NCBI GenBank assembly: GCA_005772945.1
Contig: SXIE01000479.1
Location: 1-18,086, forward strand
Direction of reading: 5' to 3'
Length of the DNA: 18,086 nt
Source of the DNA: Pseudomonadota bacterium
Lineage (GTDB): Bacteria > Myxococcota > UBA9042 > PHBI01
Below are positions 7,477 through 16,253 of this stretch, piece by piece; the stretch's first letter is position 1, and each line of letters starts with the position of its first letter. A program made the position numbers and the translations under genes. A model generated the notes under the pieces. It saw only the letters and a program-made list of their open reading frames with translations. It ran no database searches and had not been told where the DNA came from.

Positions 7477-10400
7477 ATGGCGCGCGTACAGGGCCTCGGA
7501 TGGGTGGCGGCGGCGTTGGGGATCGTGCTCGGGGCGTGTCCGGACGAAAGCCGAAAGCGTCCCAACGGCTCGCTCTGCGAGGACGACCGCGAGTGCGCGA
7601 GCGGCCTATGCGTCGAGCGACTCTGCCTCGACCCCGCCGAGGACACGGACCAGGACGGGCTCATCAACGGGCTCGAGGCCGAGCTCGGGACGTCGCCGTT
7701 CGACGCGGACACCGACGGCGACGGCAAGGACGACGTCGCCGAATTGACCCAGGATCTGAAGCACCTGGACAGCGACAACGACGGCCGCCCGAACGCGCTG
7801 GAGAGCGCGGTGGTCGACCGCGACGGCGACTGCCTCGTGGATGAAATCGACCCCGCGGAGCTCGTGCCGGACAGCGCCGTCGTTGCAGCGACATGCAAGT
7901 CTCAGGGCGTGTGCGCCACGGCGACCGCTCAGCTCAAGGTCCTCTGCACCACCGGCACCGCGACCTGCGACTACACCGAGGTCTCGCGCTACGAAGCGGT
8001 CGAGACCGAGTGCGACGCCCTCGACAACGACTGCAACGGCGCGACGGACGAGCGCTGCGGCGCGGCTCCGCTCGATTGCGCAGCGGTGCTCGAGGCCGAC
8101 GCGGGGGCCGCCGACGGCAACTACGCGATCGATCCAGACGGCGCCGCCGGCGCGCTCGCGGCGACCCAGGTCGCGTGCCTCATGTCGGCCGAGCGCGGCG
8201 GCTGGACGCGCTGGACGAGCGTCGTCGCGAACGCCCGGCGGCCGGGGCTCCGCGAGTACCTCCTGCACAAGGGCGGGGCCTGGTACCGGACGCCGCCGAC
8301 CGAGGCGAGCTGGGACTGGAGCGCCTACGCGCCGCTCTCGGGGCGCTGGGTTGTGCACCGTGCCTCGCCCGGCAGCGGCGAGAACGCCATCACCGATCTC
8401 GACTGGCTGGCCGACTGCGCCGACCGCGGCGAGGCGGGGCTCTTCGGCTTCGGCTGCGGCGATGGGGCCTCGGGTCTGCGCATCATGCCGGGCGGCGCGA
8501 GCGACGCGGCGAGCGGGACCGGCTCGGTGTGCGAGAACGCGGCGAACATCTTCGGCGGCGTCGAGTCGTGCGAGCCGGCGATCGAGGTCTACGCGCGCTG
8601 GGTCACGTGCGCGAGCGACAGCGGCAGCGAGCTGGGCGACGGCGGTTTCGCCGCGCTGGGCGGGAGTCCCGGGGCGCTGCCTTCGGCGTGCTGGGAGACC
8701 AAGGGCGCGGTCTTCGGGCCGAGCACCGACATTCGAAGCGGCGGCACGGCGCCGTCGCTCTTGGCCAACGATCCGACCGCGCCGGGGGATCCGTTCGCCC
8801 ATGCGCTCGTGCAGAAGCGCCTGATGCTCATCCTAGGCCATGCGTACCGTCTGTCGCTGTGGCTCAAGGCCGAGAACGCGCGCGTCGTCCCGCTCTCGAT
8901 CGAGGCGTTTGGCGGTGCGGCCTTCGTCGGTCAGGGGGTGGACGCGACCGCGGCGTGGCGTCGCGTCGACATCGATTTCCTGGCGCGCAGGACGACTTAC
9001 CAGGGGTTGCTCGAGCTGGATTTCGGCGGCGATGCGATCGGCGACGTGTGGGTCGATGACGTGGCGTTGACGGATCTGGGGCCGGGCGCCTGCGATCGGG
9101 TGGGTGGCGTGGTGGTCGGCGATCCGACTTTCGCACGCGGCCTTACCTGCTGGATCGCGCAGAACGACGACCCCATGCACGCGACCATCCAGGCCGTGGC
9201 GGTCACGCCGACCGAACAGGCGATGCGTGTGACGGCCGCGGCGGGAGCGGCCGCGGACGCCGTGGCCTACGTGGAGCAGCTCGACGTCCCGCTGGCGGTC
9301 GACCGCTGGTACGAGCTGACCGTCGAGGCCGATGCGAATCCGGCGCGGGCGATCGAGATCGCCATCATGAAGGACGACTTCTCGGTCGAGTACGCGCGCT
9401 TCTCCTTCGATTTCGGTGCCGCGCGCCACGTGCAGACGCGCCGCTTCGTCGTGCCGGCCGGACCCACGCCGCGCGCAGTCAAATTGCGGGTGGGCGTGCC
9501 GCTCGTGCCAGCAGGCGAGGTGACGCTCTACCAGGTGAAGCTCGAGGATATGGGGCCGAACCCATGCGTGGCGCCGAGCGCGAGCGAGCTCCTGGCCGAC
9601 GGCGACTTTCACTACGGGACGCTGTGCTGGGAGGCGTTCCAGAGCGACCCGGCGACCACGTTCGTGTCGGCGTCGAACGTGGCGCCCGACGGGCAGCCGC
9701 CGACGATGCTGGTCACGATGGCGCACGCGGCGACCGACGCGAACCTCCGCCAACGCGGGCTGACCATCCTCGACGACCGTTGGTACGACGTGCACCTGTG
9801 GCTTCGCTCGGACACGGGCGATCCGGTCGAGGTCACGGTGCACGAGCCCGACGGCGCGCAGATCTTCTTCAGCGAGAGCGTCATGCCGAAGGTCGGCTGG
9901 GGCGAGGGCGGCGGCCGCTTCGTGACGACCGTCGGATCCCCGGGCGGAGGCGCGCTCGATCTGGCCGTCGGGCGCCCGGGCGTCGGCAACTTCGTCGAGA
10001 TCGACCTCGTGACGCTGACCGATCTCGGACCGTCGCCGTGCAAGATCGCGGCCCCGAATCACCTCGTCCGCGACCCCGGCTTCGCGGGCGGCCTGACGTG
10101 CTGGAAGGTCGCCACCGGACCCGGCGTCGGCGTACGCGAAGAGACGGTCGACGTGTCGTCACCGCCCCTCGCCATCGCGACGGTGATCCAAACCGCGGGC
10201 TCGCCGTCGGACCTCGTGCTCTTCCAGCGCGGCCTCGCGCTCGAGGTGGGCGTGCGACATACGGTCAGCTTCAGGGCGCGATCGCTGGGCGTCCCGCGCT
10301 CCGTGACCATCGTCGTCGCCGAAGACAACGGCACCGTCGATTACTTGCGCGACGGTGCAAGCGTTCCGGGCAGCTGGACCGACTTCAGCTTCGACTTCAC

Positions 10401-10500
10401 CCCCGAGGCGAGCACCGCGACGGCCGTGGTGGCGCTCGAGCTGGCCGGCTACAGCGTCGACGTCATCATTGACGACGTGGACATCGTGGCGCACCCATGA
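7477..10500 (+). CDS. mosaic surface lipoprotein: EF-hand-like repeats, MopE-like motif, fibrinogen-like segment, four CBM-like repeats
   Basis: The ATG has GAGG six bases upstream (7467-7470). The lipobox VLGAC places the lipidated Cys at residue 21. In order: a CEDDRECASGLC Cys motif (~33-52); thrombospondin type-3-like calcium repeats rich in DxDxDG (~53-128, such as DTDGDGKDD); a MopE-type metal-binding motif ECDALDNDCNG (~178-190); and a fibrinogen-like N-terminal segment with YAIDPDG and GGWTRW (~200-250). Four tandem units of ~155 residues follow (about 385-538, 539-696, 697-854, 855-1007). Each opens with a CW pair (ACWETKG, LTCWIA, TLCWEA, LTCWKV) and closes with a strand like VWVDDVALTDLGPG, typical of CenC-like (CBM4/9) beta-sandwiches. 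Length is 1007 residues. Likely a calcium-stabilised surface adhesin or glycan-binding protein; no enzymatic domain is seen. Its stop overlaps the next start (ATGA). Confidence 0.85.
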   Translation: MARVQGLGWVAAALGIVLGACPDESRKRPNGSLCEDDRECASGLCVERLCLDPAEDTDQDGLINGLEAELGTSPFDADTDGDGKDDVAELTQDLKHLDSDNDGRPNALESAVVDRDGDCLVDEIDPAELVPDSAVVAATCKSQGVCATATAQLKVLCTTGTATCDYTEVSRYEAVETECDALDNDCNGATDERCGAAPLDCAAVLEADAGAADGNYAIDPDGAAGALAATQVACLMSAERGGWTRWTSVVANARRPGLREYLLHKGGAWYRTPPTEASWDWSAYAPLSGRWVVHRASPGSGENAITDLDWLADCADRGEAGLFGFGCGDGASGLRIMPGGASDAASGTGSVCENAANIFGGVESCEPAIEVYARWVTCASDSGSELGDGGFAALGGSPGALPSACWETKGAVFGPSTDIRSGGTAPSLLANDPTAPGDPFAHALVQKRLMLILGHAYRLSLWLKAENARVVPLSIEAFGGAAFVGQGVDATAAWRRVDIDFLARRTTYQGLLELDFGGDAIGDVWVDDVALTDLGPGACDRVGGVVVGDPTFARGLTCWIAQNDDPMHATIQAVAVTPTEQAMRVTAAAGAAADAVAYVEQLDVPLAVDRWYELTVEADANPARAIEIAIMKDDFSVEYARFSFDFGAARHVQTRRFVVPAGPTPRAVKLRVGVPLVPAGEVTLYQVKLEDMGPNPCVAPSASELLADGDFHYGTLCWEAFQSDPATTFVSASNVAPDGQPPTMLVTMAHAATDANLRQRGLTILDDRWYDVHLWLRSDTGDPVEVTVHEPDGAQIFFSESVMPKVGWGEGGGRFVTTVGSPGGGALDLAVGRPGVGNFVEIDLVTLTDLGPSPCKIAAPNHLVRDPGFAGGLTCWKVATGPGVGVREETVDVSSPPLAIATVIQTAGSPSDLVLFQRGLALEVGVRHTVSFRARSLGVPRSVTIVVAEDNGTVDYLRDGASVPGSWTDFSFDFTPEASTATAVVALELAGYSVDVIIDDVDIVAHP

Positions 10501-12404
10501 GGTGGGGTTTTCACGCGCGCTCGGACGCGATGACGCAGGCGGTCACCCCCTTGGCACACCGATTCGAACTCACGCTCCCGGTGTTCACGCTCCTGGTGTG
10601 TTCGTCGCTGATCGGGCAAGCGTGCTTCCCGCCTCCGCGGCTCCGCGCGGACGCGGATGGGGTCGACGCGGATGGGGCCGAACCGTCCGATACCGCGGCC
10701 GAGGCCGAAGCGGGGACCGAAGCGTCCGACGCGAGTCCTGATGCGGAAGCGGGCTGCACGGAGACCGACAGCTGCGAATGCGTGCGCGACGAAGACTGCG
10801 CGAACGACGACCTGTGCGATGGCGTCGAGCGCTGCGTCGACCACGCCTGCGAGGCGGGTACCAAGGTCACGTGCGCTCCGTCGGGCGAGCCCTGCGTCGC
10901 GAACGTCTGCCGCCCCGCGTCCGGCGCCTGCGAGGCCGAGCCGCTCGACGCGGAGACGGCATGCGAGGACGGGGATGCCTGCACCCGAGACGATCGCTGC
11001 GGTGGCGGCGCGGAGGCCGGTGCGTGCGTGGGACGGGACCCCGTAGTCTGCAGGGCCAGCGATGCCTGCCACGTGGGCGGTGTGTGCAACGCCTTCTCCG
11101 GCCTGTGCACGAGTCCGTCGAGCAGCGACGGAACGCTCTGCGAGTACGGGGTCGGATTCGACGGGGTCGCGGACGAGCATGGGACCTGCGTGGCGGGCGC
11201 GTGTCAGCGGCTGCCGTGGGTGGCGCTCGGGGGCGAGCACGCCTGCGCCATCTTCTTTGATGGGAGCGTGCGTTGTTGGGGCGAGGCCCGTGCGGGTGCG
11301 CTCGGGCGCGGCGACCTGGTCGACGTCGGCGATGGCATCGGCCCTTCGGTCCACGCGGCCGGCCCGCTCGATCTCGGTGGCCCCGCGGACTGGCTCGCGG
11401 TGGGTGGCGCGAGCACGTGCGTCGGGGTTGCCGGCGCGGTGCGATGTTGGGTCTACAATGAGACCGGCATGCTCGGCTACGGCGACACGGCGCCGCGGGG
11501 ATCGACTTCGGTCACCGTTCCGGCGCTTCTTTCCGATCTGCCGATCGGCGTCGACGCGCGCGCGGTGGGACTTGGCTTCGAGCGCGCCTGTGCCATCACG
11601 GTCGGCGGTGGCGTGCGCTGCTGGGGGCTGTCACCGCTGGGATACGCGGGCGTGGCGGCGGTGGGCACGGGGCCGGATGTGCCGAGCATCGCGGACGTCG
11701 GCGATGTCGAGCTCGTGACCGACGGCGAGACGTTCGACGCGGTCAAGGTGGTTGCGGGTGAGCGCCACGCCTGCGCGCTCTCGAAGGTCGGGCGCATCAA
11801 ATGCTGGGGGGAGTGGAAGTACCTTGGCTTGGACGTGAGCACCAACGTTGGCGACGATGAGGCGCCTTCCGCGGTCGGATTCGTCAACCAGACCTGGACC
11901 GCAACCGACCTCGCGTCGCTGGGCGAGCACACGTGTGCGGTCACCGTGGGCGGTGATGTCTACTGTTGGGGTGAGGATCACTGGGGCGTGCTCGGTTCTG
12001 ATGTCCCCGGCTCGTTCGTCGCGCTCACGCCCGTCAACGTGGAGATCGGTTCGGCCTACACGCATGCCGAAGCGGTCGCCGCCGGTGGCGATTTCACGTG
12101 CATCCTGACCACGGCGGGGAGGGTTCGCTGCTGGGGGAGAAATTCCTCGGGTCAGCTCGGGCAGGGGAACAAAGAGGTCTGGGGCGACGACCTCGGGGAG
12201 ACCTCAGGAAACATTCCGTTCGTCGACCTCGGTGCATTGCCGACGGTTCAGGTTGCCGTGGGCGCTTCCACGGGCTGTGCCGTGGCCCGCGATGGGGCGG
12301 TCCGTTGCTGGGGAAGCAACCTCGACGCGCAACTCGGTAGCGACTCGTTCGAGCACATCGGGGACGAGCCGGGCGAGCTGCCGCCCAAGCCGATCGTGTT
12401 CTGA
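10497..12404 (+). CDS. Cys-rich exported protein with seven-bladed RCC1 propeller
   Basis: The start ATG overlaps the previous stop (ATGA), implying translational coupling; ATG 10530 is an alternative giving a shorter signal peptide. A hydrophobic segment ends at SLIGQAC, an imperfect lipobox, so lipidation is probable but not certain. An acidic, low-complexity stretch follows. Residues ~85-240 are a Cys-rich array (motifs such as CEDGDACTRDDRC and CDGVERCVDHAC), a style common in myxobacterial surface proteins. From ~241 to the end there are seven RCC1-type repeats, enough for a closed propeller: GGEHACAIFFDGSVRCWGE is the first and VRCWGSNLDAQLGSD the last. Every blade keeps a Cys pair 9-10 residues apart, the second followed by Trp. 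Bacterial RCC1 proteins are not Ran exchange factors; a binding or surface role is more likely. Function unknown. Confidence 0.85.
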   Translation: MRWGFHARSDAMTQAVTPLAHRFELTLPVFTLLVCSSLIGQACFPPPRLRADADGVDADGAEPSDTAAEAEAGTEASDASPDAEAGCTETDSCECVRDEDCANDDLCDGVERCVDHACEAGTKVTCAPSGEPCVANVCRPASGACEAEPLDAETACEDGDACTRDDRCGGGAEAGACVGRDPVVCRASDACHVGGVCNAFSGLCTSPSSSDGTLCEYGVGFDGVADEHGTCVAGACQRLPWVALGGEHACAIFFDGSVRCWGEARAGALGRGDLVDVGDGIGPSVHAAGPLDLGGPADWLAVGGASTCVGVAGAVRCWVYNETGMLGYGDTAPRGSTSVTVPALLSDLPIGVDARAVGLGFERACAITVGGGVRCWGLSPLGYAGVAAVGTGPDVPSIADVGDVELVTDGETFDAVKVVAGERHACALSKVGRIKCWGEWKYLGLDVSTNVGDDEAPSAVGFVNQTWTATDLASLGEHTCAVTVGGDVYCWGEDHWGVLGSDVPGSFVALTPVNVEIGSAYTHAEAVAAGGDFTCILTTAGRVRCWGRNSSGQLGQGNKEVWGDDLGETSGNIPFVDLGALPTVQVAVGASTGCAVARDGAVRCWGSNLDAQLGSDSFEHIGDEPGELPPKPIVF

Positions 12405-12435
12405 ATCCCGTGTTGAGCCCACGACGGACGTGCGG

Positions 12436-13638
12436 TCAGTTCGGGCAGTCTTCGACATCGACCACGAACTCCAGGTCGAAGCTCCCCGAGGCGCTGCCCG
12501 TGAAGACCTCTTCGCCGAAGCCATCGACCACGATGTAGTAGGTTCCGGGCGCGGCCGCGCTCAACGTGACCGTCTCGTCCCCAAAGCCATCGGAGCAGGC
12601 GACCACCTGGGCCGCGGCGCCGCACGGCGCGGTCGTCACATACAGCATGCCGTCCCAGCCGTCAGGCCCGAGCGTGACCTCGACGTCGCCCGTGGTTCCT
12701 GCCGGAAGCACCAGCTTGTAGACCTTGTCCGGCGCGCCGCCGACGTGGTTTTGGTCGCTCGAACAACCATCGATGTCTTGGACGAAGAAGTCGTCGACAT
12801 CGGCGGCGGAAAGGGTCTGATTCGTCAGCGTGAGTTCGTAGCTATCCGTGCCGAGACTTGACACGCAGTTTGACGGCTTCACCACGTCCGCGGTCGTCGC
12901 CACGCACTGCGCCTGCCCGTTCGTGTGGTGCACGTTCACCATGAGGTCGTAGGCCTGCACGTCCTCCGGGTTGTCGCCCTCGACCATCACGTAATAGGTG
13001 CCGGCATCGAGCGGGAGGCTGAGCTGCTCTTCGTCGATGGTTGCCGAGCACTCGATGACGTCGGCGTTCATGCACTGGTTCTTGGTGACGATGATCTCGC
13101 AGTCCCAGCCGCAGTCCGTTTCGACATAGATTTCAGAGTGTTCCGAGAGAACGACCTTGTACGCCTTCTCCTTCGAATCGGGCTCGTCCGAGCAGAGGTT
13201 GCTCGTGTACTTCAGCTGATCCGTCGCGCCGCCATACGTCTGCGACTTGAAGATCGTCGAGTTCGCGATGACCGGCGCCGTGGCCGCGTACGGACAGACC
13301 GTCGGACCCGTATCCGTGGGTGCCGTGTCCGCCACCGTGGTGTCGGTCACGGTCGTGTCGGCGGTCGTCGTCACCGTCTCGGTCGTGCTGGTCTCGGTGG
13401 CGACGACCGTGTCGGTCGCGACGGTCTCGACGACCGCGGTGTCAGTGGCGACGGTCTCGGCGACGGTTTCGGTGACCGTCGTGTCGGCGACGGTGGCCTG
13501 CGTGCCCCCCGTATCCGACGAGATGACCTCGATAGCGTCGGTCGTCTTCTTGATCGACTCGTCGTCGCACGCGACGAGCGCGAAGGGTGAGAGCCACACG
13601 AGGGACCGAACGATGCGCGCATGCTGACGGTATTGCAT
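12436..13638 (-). CDS. lipoprotein with Thr/Val/Asp-rich stalk and two PPC-like domains
   Basis: ATG 13638 (MQYRQHARIV) is chosen over GTG 13644 two codons upstream; neither has a clear ribosome binding site. The signal peptide ends in a good lipobox, ALVAC, with the Cys at residue 24. Residues ~40-110 are a low-complexity stalk of Thr, Val, Asp and Glu (for example TVTDTTVADTAPTDTG). Two beta-sandwich units follow that look like bacterial pre-peptidase C-terminal (PPC) domains: AYKVVLSEHSEIYV to LPLDAGTYYVMVEGDN, and VYKLVLPAGTTGDVEV to AAPGTYYIVVDGFGEE. Several paired Cys suggest disulfides. Such domains commonly occur as accessory folds in secreted proteins; there is no protease domain here. 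It is convergent with the RCC1 gene (31-base gap) and lies downstream of hutF on the same strand (51-base gap), possibly co-transcribed. Role unknown. Confidence 0.8.
   Translation of the reverse strand: MQYRQHARIVRSLVWLSPFALVACDDESIKKTTDAIEVISSDTGGTQATVADTTVTETVAETVATDTAVVETVATDTVVATETSTTETVTTTADTTVTDTTVADTAPTDTGPTVCPYAATAPVIANSTIFKSQTYGGATDQLKYTSNLCSDEPDSKEKAYKVVLSEHSEIYVETDCGWDCEIIVTKNQCMNADVIECSATIDEEQLSLPLDAGTYYVMVEGDNPEDVQAYDLMVNVHHTNGQAQCVATTADVVKPSNCVSSLGTDSYELTLTNQTLSAADVDDFFVQDIDGCSSDQNHVGGAPDKVYKLVLPAGTTGDVEVTLGPDGWDGMLYVTTAPCGAAAQVVACSDGFGDETVTLSAAAPGTYYIVVDGFGEEVFTGSASGSFDLEFVVDVEDCPN
13310..13505 (-). repeat. imperfect coding repeat for the Thr/Val stalk
   Basis: Degenerate short repeats of GTC/ACG/GTG triplets encode the Thr-Val-Ala-Asp/Glu stalk of the lipoprotein. 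The repetition is at both DNA and protein level, which makes this stretch prone to length change by slippage. Confidence 0.6.
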
Positions 13639-13689
13639 GCCCACATCGTAACCGACGTTTTCGGCGTCGAGAAGGCCAGCCCGGTCGAT

Positions 13690-14859
13690 CTACCCGCCGA
13701 GCGCGCGCCCGTCTTCCACGACCCTACGCCCCGCCACCTCGACGTGCCGCACGAGCCCGGGATGTCCGCTGGTCAAGGCCGCCGCGTGCGGGTCCTCCGA
13801 ATCGCACAGGGCCCGCGCGCCCGCGTCGAGCTCGAGCCGATCACCCTCCGCCGCGAGGCCAAGCGCCCGATAGCCATGGGCGCCGCCGATCGCCAGCAGG
13901 GCCGGGGCCACGGCGCCAGTCGCGTCCGCCACGACGCACCGCTCGTGTGTCGCGAGCCGCGCCCAGTGCTCCACCGCACGCAGCTCCGCGAACGGATCGA
14001 TCACCGCGTGCGAGTCGCTGCCGATCGCGAGCGGCACGCCCGCCCGAAAAAGCGCCGCGACCGGCGCCATGCCGTCGCCCAGATCCCCCTCGGTGCTCGG
14101 GCACAGCGCGACCGTCGTCCCGCTGGCCTGCAGGCGCCCGATGTCGTCCCCATCGGCCCAGGTGCCGTGCACGACGGTCGTCGCCGGGCCGAGCACGCCC
14201 TCCGCGTCGAGCAGCGCGATCGGCGTCCGGCCGTGCTTGGCGAGGCATGCGTCGACCTCGGGGCGTTGTTCGCTTGCATGGACATGCAAGGGTAACCCGC
14301 GCGCCCGCGCCTCGGCCGCGAGCGGTGCCAGCCACGCAAGCGGCACTGCCCGCACCGAGTGAATCGCCAGCCCGATCCGCACATGCGTTGGCCGTGCGTC
14401 GCCGAGCGGTGCCAGCAGATCCAGCGCCCGGCGGACCTCGTCGACATCGCGCGACACGAAGCGCCGCTGTCCCGGCGTCGCGGGCGTGTCGAACCCGCCG
14501 AGCGCGTAGGCCGACCAGAGCAGGGTCAGCCGGATCCCGACAGCCGCCGCGGCCCGCACATGCGCCCGCGCCGTCGCGATCGGGTCCGCATAGGGCGCCC
14601 CGTCGGGGGCATGGTGCAGGTAGTGGAACTCGCCGACCGCCGTGTAGCCACTCTCGAGACACTCGGCATAGACGGCCCGCGCGATCGCCTCGAGCTCATC
14701 GAGCGCCAGCGAATTGGCCAGCCCGTACATCCGCTCGCGCCAGCTCCAAAACGTGTCCGCACGGCCTGGGTCGCGCCGCTGCACCGCGCCGCGCAGGCGC
14801 CGCTGAAAGGCATGGGAGTGGACGTTCGCGAAGCCGGGCAGGAACATGACGCTCGACAC
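13690..14859 (-). CDS. hutF: formimidoylglutamate deiminase (HutF-type amidohydrolase), N-terminus short
   Basis: HutF converts N-formimino-L-glutamate to N-formyl-L-glutamate plus ammonia in histidine degradation. Family signatures are clear: LPGFANVHSHAFQRRLRG at the start, FWSWRERMY, and ECLESGYTAVGEFHYLHH. Probable zinc ligands are H14 and H16 (NVHSH), the His of HVHASEQ (~192-194), H231 (VVHGTWAD) and D282 (SDSHA). The chain is 389 residues from GTG 14859; ATG 14847 is also possible. Known HutF proteins are about 450 residues and have an N-terminal beta-sandwich segment before LPGF. Here an in-frame TGA at 14893-14895 caps the frame, so that segment is missing. The C-terminal strands (VEVAGRRVVEDGRALGG) are present. 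No other hut gene lies in the window. It may be a 5'-truncated remnant, or the lost part may reflect a sequence error. Confidence 0.85.
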   Translation of the reverse strand: MSSVMFLPGFANVHSHAFQRRLRGAVQRRDPGRADTFWSWRERMYGLANSLALDELEAIARAVYAECLESGYTAVGEFHYLHHAPDGAPYADPIATARAHVRAAAAVGIRLTLLWSAYALGGFDTPATPGQRRFVSRDVDEVRRALDLLAPLGDARPTHVRIGLAIHSVRAVPLAWLAPLAAEARARGLPLHVHASEQRPEVDACLAKHGRTPIALLDAEGVLGPATTVVHGTWADGDDIGRLQASGTTVALCPSTEGDLGDGMAPVAALFRAGVPLAIGSDSHAVIDPFAELRAVEHWARLATHERCVVADATGAVAPALLAIGGAHGYRALGLAAEGDRLELDAGARALCDSEDPHAAALTSGHPGLVRHVEVAGRRVVEDGRALGG

Positions 14860-14894
14860 GATGCCCGAGGCGGGCGAGATTTTCGAGGCATCTC

Positions 14895-16253
14895 ATGACG
14901 AATCGACCCCGTCACCGCGCGCATCCTGCCCTGCTTCGCCGGCTCGTCGCGGTCGCCCTCCTGTCCGCCCAGCTCGCGGCGTGTGGCTCCGCGTGCCCGG
15001 AGATCAAGGCCGAGCGTGCCGCCTTCGATCAGCGCCGCGCGGAAGCGCATCCGCCTGACGTGCGCCTGGCGCTGCCCTTTCCGGTCATCGACGCCATCAT
15101 CGCCGACCACCTCGCCCAGCGTCCGGCCGTGCGCCTCGATCTGCCGCTGCGTCCGTTCGGGCTCGCGGCGACCGTCGACCTCCAGCTCGAGGCGATCCGC
15201 ATGCGCCGCGAGCGCGCTAACCGCGTCGGTTTCACGGCGAGTCTCGGCCTCTATGATCGTCCGGGGCACAAGCTCGCGACCATCGCGCTCGATGCATCGG
15301 TCGTCCCGATCTTCGAGCCGGCGCGCGGGGGGCACCCGACCGCGCTCGCGATCCGGATCCGTCCGAGCGATCTGGGCGACGCGACGCCGACCATCGCCCC
15401 GGGCGGCGAGGACGCGCTCGCCGAGTGGCTCGGGAGCTTGCTGCCGCCGGCCGCGCGTCTCTTGGCCAATCGGCGCCTCTTGCGCGCTGCGGCCGACGAG
15501 CTGCTCGCGTTCCTCGCGCGCGAGCTCTGGCCGACGGTGCGCGATCGCGTGCTCGGAACGTCGCCGCTGGTCGACACGCAGATCGCGCTCGCGCGCGTTC
15601 CAGCGGCCAAGCTGTCGGCCGAGACGCAGCCCGCCGGCCCCGGCGATTTCGCCGACGCGCTCGTCATCGTGCTGACCTCGAATCTGCCCGTGCGCGTTGG
15701 ACTTCCGTCGGATCCGCTGCGCCTCGAGCGCGGGCGCGCGACCCTGCGCATGACCGGCGAGACCGCGGCCGAGCTTGTGAACGCGGCGATGGCCGAGGGC
15801 GAGCTGCCCGCGCGCTTCGACGCGCACGGCAAGGCCGATCCCAATGGCCTGTGGGAGGCACGCGCGGGCTGGCGACCCGGTCCGCGCCCGCTCAAGCTGC
15901 ACCTCTGGCAGACGGTCGGGACGTGCAAGCGCGCCTCGCTCGGCGCCGAGCTCGCGGTCGCGCGCGCCGAGGACGCGCCCGCTGCGTCGGCGCCATCGCC
16001 ATCGCCAGCCGATGCCCCCGCGCTCGCGGTTCACGTGACCGACGCGCGCCTGGAATCGGTCAACGGCCCGTCGTGGCTCGTCGCGTTCGCGTGGCTCGAC
16101 GCCGCCTTCAGCAGCGCGCTCGACTTCACGTTTCGGGTCGCGGCGGTCGCCCAGCTGACCTTCGGCGCCGACGCGGTCCGGCTCGCCGTCGATCGCGTCG
16201 TCGTCGATCGCCTCGGCGTCACCGCGCTCTTCGCGGTCGACGTCGTGCGCTGA
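14895..16253 (+). CDS. predicted lipoprotein of unknown function
   Basis: The ATG has GAGG (14885-14888) six bases upstream. An Arg-rich N-region and hydrophobic stretch end in lipobox QLAAC, Cys at residue 30. The 452-residue body has no motif I recognise. It contains alternating beta-strand-like stretches (LRPFGLAATVDLQLEAIRMR; FRVAAVAQLTFGADAVRL) around a helical middle (ARLLANRRLLRAAADELLAF). An Ala/Pro/Ser linker (~360-376, ASAPSPSPADAP) separates a last ~75-residue domain. The strand-rich, long amphipathic pattern would suit a lipid-binding (TULIP-like) fold, but that is a guess. It is divergent from hutF with only 35 bases between starts, and its 3' end overlaps the convergent Asp-box gene by 35 bases. 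Coding status is supported by the ribosome binding site, the signal peptide and consistent codon use. Confidence 0.75.
   Translation: MTNRPRHRAHPALLRRLVAVALLSAQLAACGSACPEIKAERAAFDQRRAEAHPPDVRLALPFPVIDAIIADHLAQRPAVRLDLPLRPFGLAATVDLQLEAIRMRRERANRVGFTASLGLYDRPGHKLATIALDASVVPIFEPARGGHPTALAIRIRPSDLGDATPTIAPGGEDALAEWLGSLLPPAARLLANRRLLRAAADELLAFLARELWPTVRDRVLGTSPLVDTQIALARVPAAKLSAETQPAGPGDFADALVIVLTSNLPVRVGLPSDPLRLERGRATLRMTGETAAELVNAAMAEGELPARFDAHGKADPNGLWEARAGWRPGPRPLKLHLWQTVGTCKRASLGAELAVARAEDAPAASAPSPSPADAPALAVHVTDARLESVNGPSWLVAFAWLDAAFSSALDFTFRVAAVAQLTFGADAVRLAVDRVVVDRLGVTALFAVDVVR

Noticed and set aside
8833..10062. 409-codon open frame on the - strand opposite the CBM-like repeats
   Set aside because: Shadow of the repeat-bearing + gene, with Arg/His/Asp-biased composition and no motif.
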